Assembly: GCA_937924195.1 (NCBI GenBank)
Contig: CALDVP010000091.1
Location: 1 to 38,560 of the forward strand
Source: an uncultured Lysobacterales bacterium
Lineage (GTDB): Bacteria > Pseudomonadota > Gammaproteobacteria > Xanthomonadales > Ahniellaceae
DNA length: 38,560 bases
Direction: 5' to 3'
Below the pieces are notes generated by a model that was not told where the DNA came from, did no database searches, and was given only the letters and a program-made list of their open reading frames with translations. Positions 9,277 to 19,213 of the stretch are shown here, in pieces (the first letter of the stretch is position 1; each line of letters starts with the position of its first letter). Position numbers and translations under genes: made by a program.

Positions 9277-11513
9277 AGCCTTGGCCTCGTTCGCAGCGGA
9301 TCGTGATGCGAGCACTGGCGATCGGTTGGGCGGCAGTAGCGCCGATGCTCGTGGTTGCCGCCGAGCGCGAACTCGTCCGCCTGCCAGCCGAGGCGGCACG
9401 CGCACTGCCGAACGGCACCCGGGTGATCGACCAGCACGGGGAGATCGCGTTCGTCGAGGCGCCGCCGGGCGCGGCCACGCGCATCGACGGTGCGGTCGTG
9501 GTCGCGGGCGGTTACCGCCTCGACCTGCCAGGCCTGCCGGCGGCCGATCCGCTCGAGTGGGCATCCGGCCCGGACCTCGCGCGCGCTGATCCCGATCAGC
9601 CCGAAATCGGCCTCGTGCAGTTCCGCAGCCCGCCGCGGGCCGAGTGGCTCGACGCGCTCGAAGCCCGCGGCATCGTGGTCGCGCAGCACATCCACCCATT
9701 CACCTATGTGGTCTGGGCGACGCCGGCCGCACTGACCGCCGCGCGCTCGCAGGTCGAGGGCGTGCGCTGGACAGGCCTCCATCCGATCGAGGCCAGGGTG
9801 CAGGCGCCCGGGGCCCGCGCAGCCGGGGTCGATCCGTATCGGCTGCTCGTGCTCCGTGCCGCCGCGGTGCCGATCGACGCGATCGCCGCGACCGGCGCGC
9901 GGGTCCTCGGGCGTTCGGCCACGGACCGGACCTTCGAGGAGATCCTGATCGAAGCACGCGGCGAGCAGCTTGCGGCGCTCGCGGCCGTTCCAGGGGTGCT
10001 CAGCGTGCAAGACCTGCCGACCGATGGCGGCACGCGCGGCGAACTCAGCAGCCAGCAGTTCGCAGGCAACGTCGACGCGTCGAACCAGCCGCTCGCGAAC
10101 TACCCGAACTGGGTGGCCCAGTTCGGCCTGACCGGCGCCGGCGTGCTGATGGCCAACGTCGACAGCGGCGTCGACGAGAATCACCCGGACCTGCGCCAGC
10201 GGATGCGGCCGTGCGCCGGAGTCAGCTGCGGGGGCACGAGCTCCTCGCACGGCACCCACACCGCGGCAATCATGGCCGGCGATGGCAGCAGCGGTGTGCG
10301 CGACTCCCGCGGCTTTCTGCGCGGTCTCGGCGTCGCGTTCGGCGCCAACCTGATCGAGCAATCCTACAGTCCGACCTACACCCAGGCGGGCGGCATGCTG
10401 ACGCTGATGCGGACCTCGGCCACCAATGGCGCGGCGCTGTCCGGGAACAGCTGGGGTCCTTCGGCGACACCGCGCGGCTACGACGCCAACACCCGCCAGG
10501 TCGACGTCGGCGTCCGCGACACCGATCCCGACACGCCCGGCGACCAGCCGCTGCTGTACGTGCTATCGATCATGAACGGCTATGGCGATACCAGCACCCA
10601 GGGCACGCCCGACGAGGCCAAGAACACGCTGACCGTCGGCTCGACCCATTCGCAGGCCGCGAGCACCGGCGCCCCACTCGCCAGTTGGCAGAGCATCTCG
10701 TCGAACAGCGGCCACGGTCCGGCACTCGACGGCCGCCTGATCCCGCACCTCGTCGCGCCGGGCTGCCGCGTCGACTCGGCCTCGACCAGCAACGGCTACG
10801 CGCTGCTGTGCGGCACCAGCATGGCCTCCCCGCACGTCTCGGGCGCCGCCGCGCTGCTGGTCGAGGCCCTGCGCCAGCGCGAGGCGCGCACGCCCAGCCC
10901 GGCGCTGGTCAAGGCCCACTTCGTCGCCAGCACCGTCGACCTCTTCGGCGGCACCGACGCGAATGGCAATCCTCTCACCCGGCGCCCCAACCCGAGGCAG
11001 GGCTGGGGTGCATTGCGGCTGGGCATGGCGCTCGGCGCGATCGACCGCTCGTGGCGCCACGACCAGGCGCACGTCTTTACTGCGACCGGGCAGTCGTGGA
11101 CCGTCGAGCTCGAGCCGCGCGACCCCACCCAGCCGGTGCGCGTCGTGCTGACCTGGACCGACGCCCCGGGCCACGGCACCTGCGCCAGCAGCACTTGCAC
11201 CACCCCGGCCTGGAACAATGACCTCGACCTCGAGGTGCAGCGCGGCGCGACGCTGTGGCGGGGCAACATGTTCGGGAGCGACGGCTGGTCGACGACCGGT
11301 GGCGGGCCCGACCAGCGCAACAACCTCGAAGGTGTGATGCTGCCAGGCGGCAGCCTGGCTGGACCCTTCACGGTGCGTGTCCGGGCCGCCAACATCAACT
11401 CGGACGCACTGCCGAACTCCCCGGGCACGCTGCAGCAGGACTTCGCGCTGGTCTGCGTCAACTGCCAGGTCTTCGATCCGGACCTCGTGTTCCGGAACTC
11501 CTTCGAGCCCTGA
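9273..11513 (+). CDS. Secreted S8 subtilase (KP-43-like), with C-terminal '...FRNSFEP' tail
   Basis: Signal peptide; catalytic motifs ANVDSGVDENHPDL, SSHGTHTAAIMAG, LCGTSMASPHVSGAAALL and oxyanion SGNSWG; C-terminal beta-domain WNNDLDLEV...QRNNLEGVMLPGG. ATG overlaps the fadJ stop. Confidence 0.93.
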   Translation: MKPWPRSQRIVMRALAIGWAAVAPMLVVAAERELVRLPAEAARALPNGTRVIDQHGEIAFVEAPPGAATRIDGAVVVAGGYRLDLPGLPAADPLEWASGPDLARADPDQPEIGLVQFRSPPRAEWLDALEARGIVVAQHIHPFTYVVWATPAALTAARSQVEGVRWTGLHPIEARVQAPGARAAGVDPYRLLVLRAAAVPIDAIAATGARVLGRSATDRTFEEILIEARGEQLAALAAVPGVLSVQDLPTDGGTRGELSSQQFAGNVDASNQPLANYPNWVAQFGLTGAGVLMANVDSGVDENHPDLRQRMRPCAGVSCGGTSSSHGTHTAAIMAGDGSSGVRDSRGFLRGLGVAFGANLIEQSYSPTYTQAGGMLTLMRTSATNGAALSGNSWGPSATPRGYDANTRQVDVGVRDTDPDTPGDQPLLYVLSIMNGYGDTSTQGTPDEAKNTLTVGSTHSQAASTGAPLASWQSISSNSGHGPALDGRLIPHLVAPGCRVDSASTSNGYALLCGTSMASPHVSGAAALLVEALRQREARTPSPALVKAHFVASTVDLFGGTDANGNPLTRRPNPRQGWGALRLGMALGAIDRSWRHDQAHVFTATGQSWTVELEPRDPTQPVRVVLTWTDAPGHGTCASSTCTTPAWNNDLDLEVQRGATLWRGNMFGSDGWSTTGGGPDQRNNLEGVMLPGGSLAGPFTVRVRAANINSDALPNSPGTLQQDFALVCVNCQVFDPDLVFRNSFEP

Positions 11514-11521
11514 GCCGTCCG

Positions 11522-11548
11522 GGGTGGTGCTCGACGCGGGCGCCACCC
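11522..11548. terminator. Hairpin between convergent S8 and S46 genes, possible bidirectional terminator
   Basis: GGGTGGTGC / GCGCCACCC 9-bp stem (one G-U wobble) with 9-nt loop in the 39-bp gap between the two stops. Confidence 0.45.
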
Positions 11549-11552
11549 GCCG

Positions 11553-13769
11553 TCAGCGGCGAGCCGGCTCCGCCAGGCCCAGCTCCTTCAGCAGGGCATC
11601 GGCGCCATCGATCTCGGACAGCACCCAGCCGATATAGCGCGCATCGACGTGGATCGAGCGCGTCATCGCCGAGTCGAAGCGCCAGTTGCTGGCGACGCTG
11701 TCCCAGGTCATGTCGAAGATCAGGCCCACGAGTTCCCCGCGCGCGTTCAACGTCGCCGAGCCCGAGTTGCCGCCGGTGATGTCGAGGTCGGCGAGGAAAT
11801 TGACCGGGACGTCGCCGAGTGACGGGTCGCGCCAACCGGCGCCGGCGCCCGTGCGGATCGCCGTGAGCTGGCGCGCCGGCGCGTCGAACGGCGCCTCGCC
11901 GGTCGCCTTGGCCGCAACGCCGGCAAGCGTCGTGAACGGCAGGTACTCGACCCCGTCGCGCGGACGGTAGCCGCCAACCCGGCCGAAGGTCACGCGCAAC
12001 GTGCCGTTGGCATCGGCGTAGGTCGGCCGTCCCTGCGTTTGGCGCCAGGCGATCAGCGCGCGCACATAGGCCGGCCGGAGCATGAGCTCGTGTCCCGCGG
12101 CTTCCCGGTACTCGCGCTCGATGCGCTCGAGCCCCGGTAGCACCGCGACCGCGAACCGGAGCGCCGGGTCGTTGCTCGCCTCGATCGCGGCGCGGTCCCG
12201 TTCGAGCCATGCCAGGCGCTCGCCGCGATCGAACAGACGGCTGTCGCCGTAGAGCGCATCGAGTCGCGCACGGGTCGGTGCGAGATCCGGAGCATCCCCG
12301 CTGATGCCGAGCCACGCGTCGAGCTCGGGCAGCCGCTCCGCGGCCGGCAGCGCTGCATAGCGCGCGATCCGGTGTTCGAGCAGCACGCGGTCGGCCTGCG
12401 CATCGAAGCGCCGCTCGAAGGTCTCGAGCCGCGCGCGGATGCGTGGCTCATCGCGAATCTGGTAACCCGGCTCGCGCTCGGCTTTCGGGCGGGCGCGATT
12501 GATCGCGAGTCGGTAGAGGTCGAGCGCTGCGGCCAGCACGCTGCCCTCGCGGTTGAAACGCGCACCGACCGGCACGTTCGGCGGTGCGATCCAGCCGACA
12601 TACCAGTCGCGGGCGCGCCGGGCCCGCGACTCGACCACCAGCCGTCGCAAAGCCTCGACCGCGGCACGCTCGCGCTCGTGGCCCGCTCCGCCGAGCCATT
12701 CGAGGAACGCGGCTTCCTCGGCATGCTTCGCCGCCGCGGTGCCTCGGCGCGCGAAGGCCTCGAGCTGGCCTTCGAAGTTCTTGATCGTGTTCTCGAGCCC
12801 GGCGACGACACTCGCGTAGCGCAGGGCGGCGTCTGGCCGGCCCTCGGTCGAGCGTGCGATGAGGTCGACCAGCGCGCGATTCTCGCGGATACCGTTCGGC
12901 ATCGACCAGGTGACCGCATCGTCGAACTCGTCGGCCAGCCGCCAGCGGCTGGTGCGGCCCGGATAGCCCACGACCATCACGAAGTCGCCTTCGGACACAC
13001 CCTGGTTGGCGACCTTCAGCCACGACGACGGCCGGTACGGCACGTTGCGGCGGTCATAGGCGGCCGGCTTGCGGTCGCGCCCGACGTAGGCGCGGAGGAA
13101 GGCGAAATCACCCGTGTGGCGCGGCCACATCCAGTTGTCGACGTCGCCACCGAACTCGCCGATCGACGCCGGCGGCGCGTGGACGAGACGCACGTCCCGG
13201 ATCTCGAGTTGGCGGACGAGCCGGAACGACGCGCCGCCGTGGAAGTTCGCGACCTCGCAACGATAGGGCCCGTCGGCCTCGCACGCGGCGACGATCTCGG
13301 TGATCGCTCGCTCGGCGGCACGGAAGTTGGCCTCGCCGTCGGATCCGGCTGCGGCGATCGCGGCCTGCACGCGCTCGCTGACGTCGACGATGCGGTCGGT
13401 CACGAAGACCCGAAGGTTGGGATCGCCAGCCAGTTCCTCGCTCCGCGAACGCGCCACGAAGCCGTCCCGAAGCAGATTCCGTTCGGCAGTCGAGTGGAAC
13501 TGGATCGACCCGACCACGCAGTGATGATTGGTCGCGATCAGCCCCTCGGGCGAGACGAACGACGCGCTGCATCCGCCGAGGCTCACGATCGCACTCATCG
13601 GATGCGCATCGAGACTTGCGAACGAGGCCGGGTCGCCGTCGAATCCCGCGCCAGACAGTTCGCTTGCGAGCGCTGGCAGTTCGTGAGGCTGCCACATCCC
13701 CTCGGCTGCATCGCAGTGGTGCGAGAACAGCGGGAGCAGCATCAGTACGGTAAGCAGGCTGCGAAGCAT
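11553..13769 (-). CDS. S46-family dipeptidyl-peptidase (DPP7/DPP11-related)
   Basis: Signal peptide; EGMWQPHELP, SPEGLIATNHHC (His), FGGDVDNWMWPRHTGDFAFLR (Asp), ITGGNSGSATLNARGELVGLIFD (Ser). Start set at MLRSLLTVLML. Confidence 0.93.
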   Translation of the reverse strand: MLRSLLTVLMLLPLFSHHCDAAEGMWQPHELPALASELSGAGFDGDPASFASLDAHPMSAIVSLGGCSASFVSPEGLIATNHHCVVGSIQFHSTAERNLLRDGFVARSRSEELAGDPNLRVFVTDRIVDVSERVQAAIAAAGSDGEANFRAAERAITEIVAACEADGPYRCEVANFHGGASFRLVRQLEIRDVRLVHAPPASIGEFGGDVDNWMWPRHTGDFAFLRAYVGRDRKPAAYDRRNVPYRPSSWLKVANQGVSEGDFVMVVGYPGRTSRWRLADEFDDAVTWSMPNGIRENRALVDLIARSTEGRPDAALRYASVVAGLENTIKNFEGQLEAFARRGTAAAKHAEEAAFLEWLGGAGHERERAAVEALRRLVVESRARRARDWYVGWIAPPNVPVGARFNREGSVLAAALDLYRLAINRARPKAEREPGYQIRDEPRIRARLETFERRFDAQADRVLLEHRIARYAALPAAERLPELDAWLGISGDAPDLAPTRARLDALYGDSRLFDRGERLAWLERDRAAIEASNDPALRFAVAVLPGLERIEREYREAAGHELMLRPAYVRALIAWRQTQGRPTYADANGTLRVTFGRVGGYRPRDGVEYLPFTTLAGVAAKATGEAPFDAPARQLTAIRTGAGAGWRDPSLGDVPVNFLADLDITGGNSGSATLNARGELVGLIFDMTWDSVASNWRFDSAMTRSIHVDARYIGWVLSEIDGADALLKELGLAEPARR

Positions 13770-13951
13770 CGCGACTCCTCGGCATGGACGGGCGGCGGTG
13801 GCGCACGGCGTTGCCGCGGCGACCGATTGTCGCGGAATCGCCGTCGTCCCGTGACGCCGTGCAAAGGATCTGCGCCGGTGGCGGTGCCTGATCGACTGGC
13901 GCCCAGCGCAGCCAGCCGAGCGTCCCGATCGACCGGCCCGCCGCAAGGAAA

Positions 13952-13974
13952 AGGCCCGGCGCTGAGCCGGGCCT
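13952..13974 (-). terminator. Intrinsic terminator for ompA
   Basis: Perfect 9-bp stem AGGCCCGGC-GCTGA-GCCGGGCCT; on the minus strand followed by TTTCCTT. Confidence 0.75.
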
Positions 13975-14024
13975 CTCCAGAATCCGGGCCGGGCCGACCA
14001 AAGGCCGACCCGGTGTCGACGCGC

Positions 14025-15098
14025 TTACTGGCGCACGAGTTCCGTGCGACGGTTGCGCTGACGACCCTCACGGGTGTCGTTCGTGTCGATCGGACGGAGT
14101 TCACCATAACCGACCGGACCCGACAGGCGATCCGACGAGATGCCACGGCTGATGAGATAGTCGTAGACCACGCGGGCGCGGCGCTCCGACAGCCTCTGGT
14201 TGTAATCCTCCGAGCCGATCGAGTCGGTGTGGCCACCCACCTCGACACGGACGTTCGGATAGCGGTTCAGCACTTCGACCGCCTGGTCCAGGATCTCCAT
14301 CGAGCCCGGCAGCAGACCGGCCCGGTTGATGTCGCGTTCCTGACCCGGGCGCGGACGATCGAACTCGAACATCACACCCTGCAGGTCGATGACGATCTCC
14401 TGCGGCGGAGCCGGCGGCGGCTCGACCGGAGCCGGTGGCGGCGCGACCGGCGCCGGGGCCGGCGGCGGCGGCGGCGCTGGCGGCTCACCGATCGCCATCG
14501 TCAGACCGAGGGTGAACAGCCAATCGCCGAACTTCTCGGCCCGATAGTCGGGGCTGCCGGCGCCCTGCGCCGGATCACGCAGCGGGGTGCTGCCTCCCAG
14601 CGACTCGCTGTCCCAGTCATAGCGATAGGCGAGTTCGGCGCGCAGACGTACGTTGTCCGTGAAGGCGTTCTGCAAACCAACACCCGCCTGGATACCCGCG
14701 TCCCAGCCATTGTCGACGCCACCGCGGTGGTTGATCGCACCAAGGCCGGCCATCACGTACGGCGCGAACCCTGAGGTGTCACCGAAGTAAAAGCGGAGCG
14801 AGGCCCCGATCATCGCGCTGTCCATCGCATCGTCCGTGCCGCGCACGCGCGTGCCGAGGTTCGTGGCCGAGCGGTTCGTGCGGTCCCAGAAGACGTCGAT
14901 CGAGGTGTTGGGGCTGATGAAGCGGCCGATGCCGACACCGATGAGAAACGAGTTCGAGTCCGCGAGGCGGTCCGAATCGTTGTTCATGCTGCCGATGTAC
15001 GGCGCCACGTACCAGCGGTCGTCGTAGGTTTGCGCCTGCGCGGAGGCGACACCCCCGAGCGTCAGCGCGATCACAGCGCAAAGCGTCTTGCGGTTCAT
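14025..15098 (-). CDS. ompA: OmpA-family outer membrane protein with beta-barrel, proline-rich linker and peptidoglycan-binding domain
   Basis: Signal peptide MNRKTLCAVIALTLGGVASAQA; N-terminal barrel; PPPPPAPAPVAPPPAPVEPPPAPP linker; OmpA_C VRVEVGGHTDSIGSEDYNQRLSERRARVVYDYL. Confidence 0.92.
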   Translation of the reverse strand: MNRKTLCAVIALTLGGVASAQAQTYDDRWYVAPYIGSMNNDSDRLADSNSFLIGVGIGRFISPNTSIDVFWDRTNRSATNLGTRVRGTDDAMDSAMIGASLRFYFGDTSGFAPYVMAGLGAINHRGGVDNGWDAGIQAGVGLQNAFTDNVRLRAELAYRYDWDSESLGGSTPLRDPAQGAGSPDYRAEKFGDWLFTLGLTMAIGEPPAPPPPPAPAPVAPPPAPVEPPPAPPQEIVIDLQGVMFEFDRPRPGQERDINRAGLLPGSMEILDQAVEVLNRYPNVRVEVGGHTDSIGSEDYNQRLSERRARVVYDYLISRGISSDRLSGPVGYGELRPIDTNDTREGRQRNRRTELVRQ

Positions 15099-15160
15099 CC
15101 GAATTCTCCTTGTGGACGGCAATAGCACGCGGACCCAGTCCCGGGCCTCGCGACGGCTGG

Positions 15161-15191
15161 AGTCTAGCACCGACCGCCCGCCAATTAACAA
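15161..15191 (-). promoter_or_regulatory. Candidate ompA promoter
   Basis: Minus strand -10-like TAGACT (15161-15166) and upstream TTGTTA (15186-15191, 19-bp spacer) or TTAATT (15183-15188, 16-bp spacer). Confidence 0.35.
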
Positions 15192-15217
15192 GTCCTTTAC
15201 ACCCGTCCTTCACATCC
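15192..15217. repeat. Two tandem imperfect 13-bp direct repeats upstream of ompA
   Basis: GTCCTTTACACCC followed immediately by GTCCTTCACATCC (11/13 identical), abutting the candidate -35. Confidence 0.6.
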
Positions 15218-15263
15218 GGCGCGGGGGCGGGGACCGCCGCGCCCCCAGGAACGACCATTGCGG

Positions 15264-16712
15264 TCACGGCGCGAGCAGGTCGATGACCTCGTGGACCGCC
15301 GTGTTCTCGAACTGCATCACGTCGTTGACGAGGTCGAGGACCCGTTTGGACCGACGTCGTGGGAGGTGCCCTGCGACCGCGCGCTCGAACTTCTCCAACA
15401 GCCGCGGCAGCCCCTCGACACGCCGCTCGCGATGCCCGAGCGGGCAGTCGATCGAGATCCGCGCCGTCGCGGTGCCATCGTCGAAGAAGACCTGGACCGC
15501 ATTGCCGATCGCGCGCTTGTCGGGATCGAGATAGTCCCGCGTGAAAGCTGGGTTCTCGCGGACCTCCATCTTCGCCCGCAGTTCGTCGATGCGCGGAGCG
15601 AGGGCATCCTGGCCCTCGTAGTCCGTCGACGACAGGCGGCCCGTGAGCAAGGACACGGCGACCATGAACTGGAGACTGTGGTCACGGTCCGCCGGCGCTG
15701 CAAGCGTCCCGGCCCGATCGATCTCGCGGAGAGCTGCCTGCTGCGTCTCGATCACGATGCGGGCGATCCGGTCGACCCGACCGACGACCTCGGCATGCAG
15801 AGCGATCGCGCACTCGACCGCGGTCTGGCCATGCACCTCACCCGGATTCGCGAGGCGAAGAACCACGTTCTCGACCACGTGGCTCCCGAAGCTACGCGCG
15901 AGTTCGAGGCCGCGACCAGCGAGAAGCGCATCGCTCACTCCCCAGGTTGGCGCGCTCAACGCCGTCGGGCTACCCGGCTCCCCGTCGAGCGCGGCGAGCG
16001 CGTGGATCACCGCGCGGCGGCACGCGTCGCCGGCCGCCCATCCCTTGCGCGGGCCGGAATTGGGCGCGTGACGGAAGGTCCGCAGCGTGCCGCCGTCGAC
16101 CCACGCGTTCGATACGGCGGCCACGATGTCCTCCTTACTGCCGCCGAGCAGAGCCGTCGCCGCTGCCGCCGAGGCGACCCTGGCCAGGATCGAATGGTCC
16201 AGCCCCAGGCGCCCGAAGTCATTCTCCATCGCGAGGCAGCCGTGGATCTCGTGCGCCTTGATCGTCGCGGTCAATAGCTCGCGGATGGTCGTGGGTTTGC
16301 CGCCTTCCCGCTGAGCCTTGCGCGATCGCCAGTCTGCGACGGCGAGCATAGCGCCGAGATTGTCCGATGGGTGCACGGCCTCGGTGCCGATGAAGACGTC
16401 ATTGAACTCGAGCCAGTGGATCTGGGTGCCGATCGCGAAGGCAGCCTGTGCCGGGTCGAGCTCGTAGTGCGTGCCGATCACGCGCGCACCGCCGGCCATC
16501 GTGGCACCGGGAATGATCGGCCCCGCGAGCTTGGCGCACTCGGGGAAACGCAGCGCCATCAGCGCGCATGCGATCGCGTCGAGCAGCACGTAGCGCGACG
16601 TCTCGAAGGCCTCGCTCGAGCTCAGGTAGTAATCAACGACGTAGTTTGCGATGTCGACCAGCAGCTGGTCGGCGACAGGACGCTCGTCGGAACGAAGCTC
16701 GTGGCTGTGCAT
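15264..16712 (-). CDS. MmgE/PrpD-family protein (2-methylcitrate dehydratase-like)
   Basis: DAIACALMALRFPECAKLAGP, IHWLEFNDVFIGTEAVHPSDNLGAMLAVADW and AVSNAWVDGGTLRTFRHAPNSGPRKGWAAGDA are PrpD-family motifs. Start set at MHSHELRSDERP. Confidence 0.9.
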   Translation of the reverse strand: MHSHELRSDERPVADQLLVDIANYVVDYYLSSSEAFETSRYVLLDAIACALMALRFPECAKLAGPIIPGATMAGGARVIGTHYELDPAQAAFAIGTQIHWLEFNDVFIGTEAVHPSDNLGAMLAVADWRSRKAQREGGKPTTIRELLTATIKAHEIHGCLAMENDFGRLGLDHSILARVASAAAATALLGGSKEDIVAAVSNAWVDGGTLRTFRHAPNSGPRKGWAAGDACRRAVIHALAALDGEPGSPTALSAPTWGVSDALLAGRGLELARSFGSHVVENVVLRLANPGEVHGQTAVECAIALHAEVVGRVDRIARIVIETQQAALREIDRAGTLAAPADRDHSLQFMVAVSLLTGRLSSTDYEGQDALAPRIDELRAKMEVRENPAFTRDYLDPDKRAIGNAVQVFFDDGTATARISIDCPLGHRERRVEGLPRLLEKFERAVAGHLPRRRSKRVLDLVNDVMQFENTAVHEVIDLLAP

Positions 16713-16850
16713 GGCACTCCTCGATCGCGGCTGGCTGCGCGGACGAAGCGAACGAACGTCCGCTGGCAAATCTGCCTCCGATTGTGGCAGATGCACGCGA
16801 CCGCCTGCGGCGACCCATCTTCCCTGCAGCGATAGTGCCCTTGGGCGGAC

Positions 16851-17984
16851 TCAGACCGCGATGCGGTGCCGCAGGATCGCGCCATGCAGGGAGCGCAGGC
16901 GCCCGAGATCGGCGATCTCGACGTGCTCGTCGACCTTGTGGATGCTCGCGTTCACCGGACCGATCTCGACCACCTCGGCTCCGAGCGGGGCAATGAAGCG
17001 ACCGTCCGAAGTGCCGCCGCCGGTATCGGCGGCGGGCTCGACGCCCAGGACCTCGCGGCAGGCGGCAGTGACCGCCTCGCGCAACGGCCCCGGCGCGGTG
17101 TAAAACGGCGCGCCGGAGAGCTGCCATGCGATCTCATGCTCGACGCCGTGGCGCGCGAGGATCGCCTCGACCCGCTCGCGCAGCGAGGCCTCGCTAGACG
17201 CGGTGCCGAAGCGGAAGTTGAACGAGGCCCGCAACTCGCCCGGGATCACGTTGCCTGCACCGGTGCCGGCGGCGATGTTCGAGACCTGAAACGTGGTCGG
17301 GGGGAATTCGGTGTTGCCCTCGTCCCAGCGGGCCGCCACCAGTTCCGCCAGTGCCGGCGCGACGGCGTGGATCGGGTTTCTCGCCAGCGCCGGATAGGCG
17401 ACGTGGCCCTGCACGCCGCGCACCCGCAGTTCGCCCGACAACGACCCGCGACGCCCGACCCGGATCAGATCACCGAGCCGCCGGCTGGACGAGGGCTCGC
17501 CGACCACGCACCAGACCGGCGAGTCGCCGCGCGCGGCGAGACAACGCACGGCGTGGCGCACGCCGTCGACCGCCGGCCCCTCCTCGTCGGAAGTCAGCAG
17601 GATCCCGATACGGCCGGCGTGCGATGGCTGCGCGCGCACGAAGTCGACGAGGGCCAGCGTCATCGCCGCCAGCGAGCCCTTCATGTCCGCGGCGCCGCGC
17701 GCATAGAGCCGCCCATCGCGGATCTCCGGAGCAAATGGCGGCGAGGTCCATGCCGACTCCGGCCCCGGCGGCACGACGTCGGTGTGGCCGAGGAACAGCC
17801 CGAACGGGCCGCCGTCGCCGTGGACAGCCAGCAGATTGCGGACGCCGCCCGCGTCGAGGCGCTCGATCCGGAACCCGGCCGCGCCGAGGATCGCCGCGAT
17901 GAGGTCCTGGCAGCCCGCATCCTCGGGCGTGACCGAGGGCCGCCGGCACAGATCGATCGTCAGATCCAGAACCTCGTCGATCAT
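16851..17984 (-). CDS. dapE: Succinyl-diaminopimelate desuccinylase DapE
   Basis: LCRRPSVTPEDAGCQDLI, LFLGHTDVVPPGPESAWTSPPF, ARGAADMKGSLAAM, TSDEEGPAVDGV, DTGGGTSDGRFIAPLGAEVVEIGPVNASIHKVDEHV. Confidence 0.95.
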   Translation of the reverse strand: MIDEVLDLTIDLCRRPSVTPEDAGCQDLIAAILGAAGFRIERLDAGGVRNLLAVHGDGGPFGLFLGHTDVVPPGPESAWTSPPFAPEIRDGRLYARGAADMKGSLAAMTLALVDFVRAQPSHAGRIGILLTSDEEGPAVDGVRHAVRCLAARGDSPVWCVVGEPSSSRRLGDLIRVGRRGSLSGELRVRGVQGHVAYPALARNPIHAVAPALAELVAARWDEGNTEFPPTTFQVSNIAAGTGAGNVIPGELRASFNFRFGTASSEASLRERVEAILARHGVEHEIAWQLSGAPFYTAPGPLREAVTAACREVLGVEPAADTGGGTSDGRFIAPLGAEVVEIGPVNASIHKVDEHVEIADLGRLRSLHGAILRHRIAV

Positions 17985-18378
17985 GCGCGGCGCACGCCTC
18001 CGAGCAGGGACTCGTACAGCCGGTCGCTGAAGCCGAAGGTCGGCTGTGCTCCCACGACCAGCACCGGGCGCTTGACCAGCGTCGGATGCTCGCGGATCAG
18101 CAGCAGGTACTCGGGCTCGGAAGCCGGGTTCTTGCGCGCCGGCAGCAGCTCGCGCCAGGTCGCCGAATGGCGGTTGATGAGCCCGTCCCAGCCCACCACC
18201 GCGGCCCAAGCACGCAGCGTCTCCGGCGCGATCCGCTGCGCGCGGTAGTCGATGAAGCGATGCGGCACGCCAAAGCGGACGAGCCAGTTTCGCGCCTTTC
18301 GCGTCGCGTCGCAGCGGGCGAGCCCGTAGAGCACGGCCTCGATCTGGCCGGTCCCGTCCACCGTGTCGAGTTCGACGC

Positions 18379-18382
<4 letters not shown>
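17981..18382 (-). CDS. ArsC/Spx-like thioredoxin-fold reductase family protein (YffB-like)
   Basis: 133 aa; [27 protein letters not shown], ...[11 protein letters not shown]; overlaps dapD and dapE by 4 bp each, the known genomic neighbourhood of this family. Confidence 0.9.
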
Positions 18383-19200
<818 letters not shown>

Positions 19201-19213
19201 CTCTTGTAGCTCC

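Noticed and set aside
14401-14480. GC-rich repetitive tract in ompA as a possible repeat element
   Set aside because: Explained by the proline/alanine-rich linker typical of OmpA-family proteins.
12372-14774. 800-aa plus-strand ORF opposite the S46 peptidase and ompA
   Set aside because: Spans two clear minus-strand genes and their intergenic terminator; no domain motif seen.
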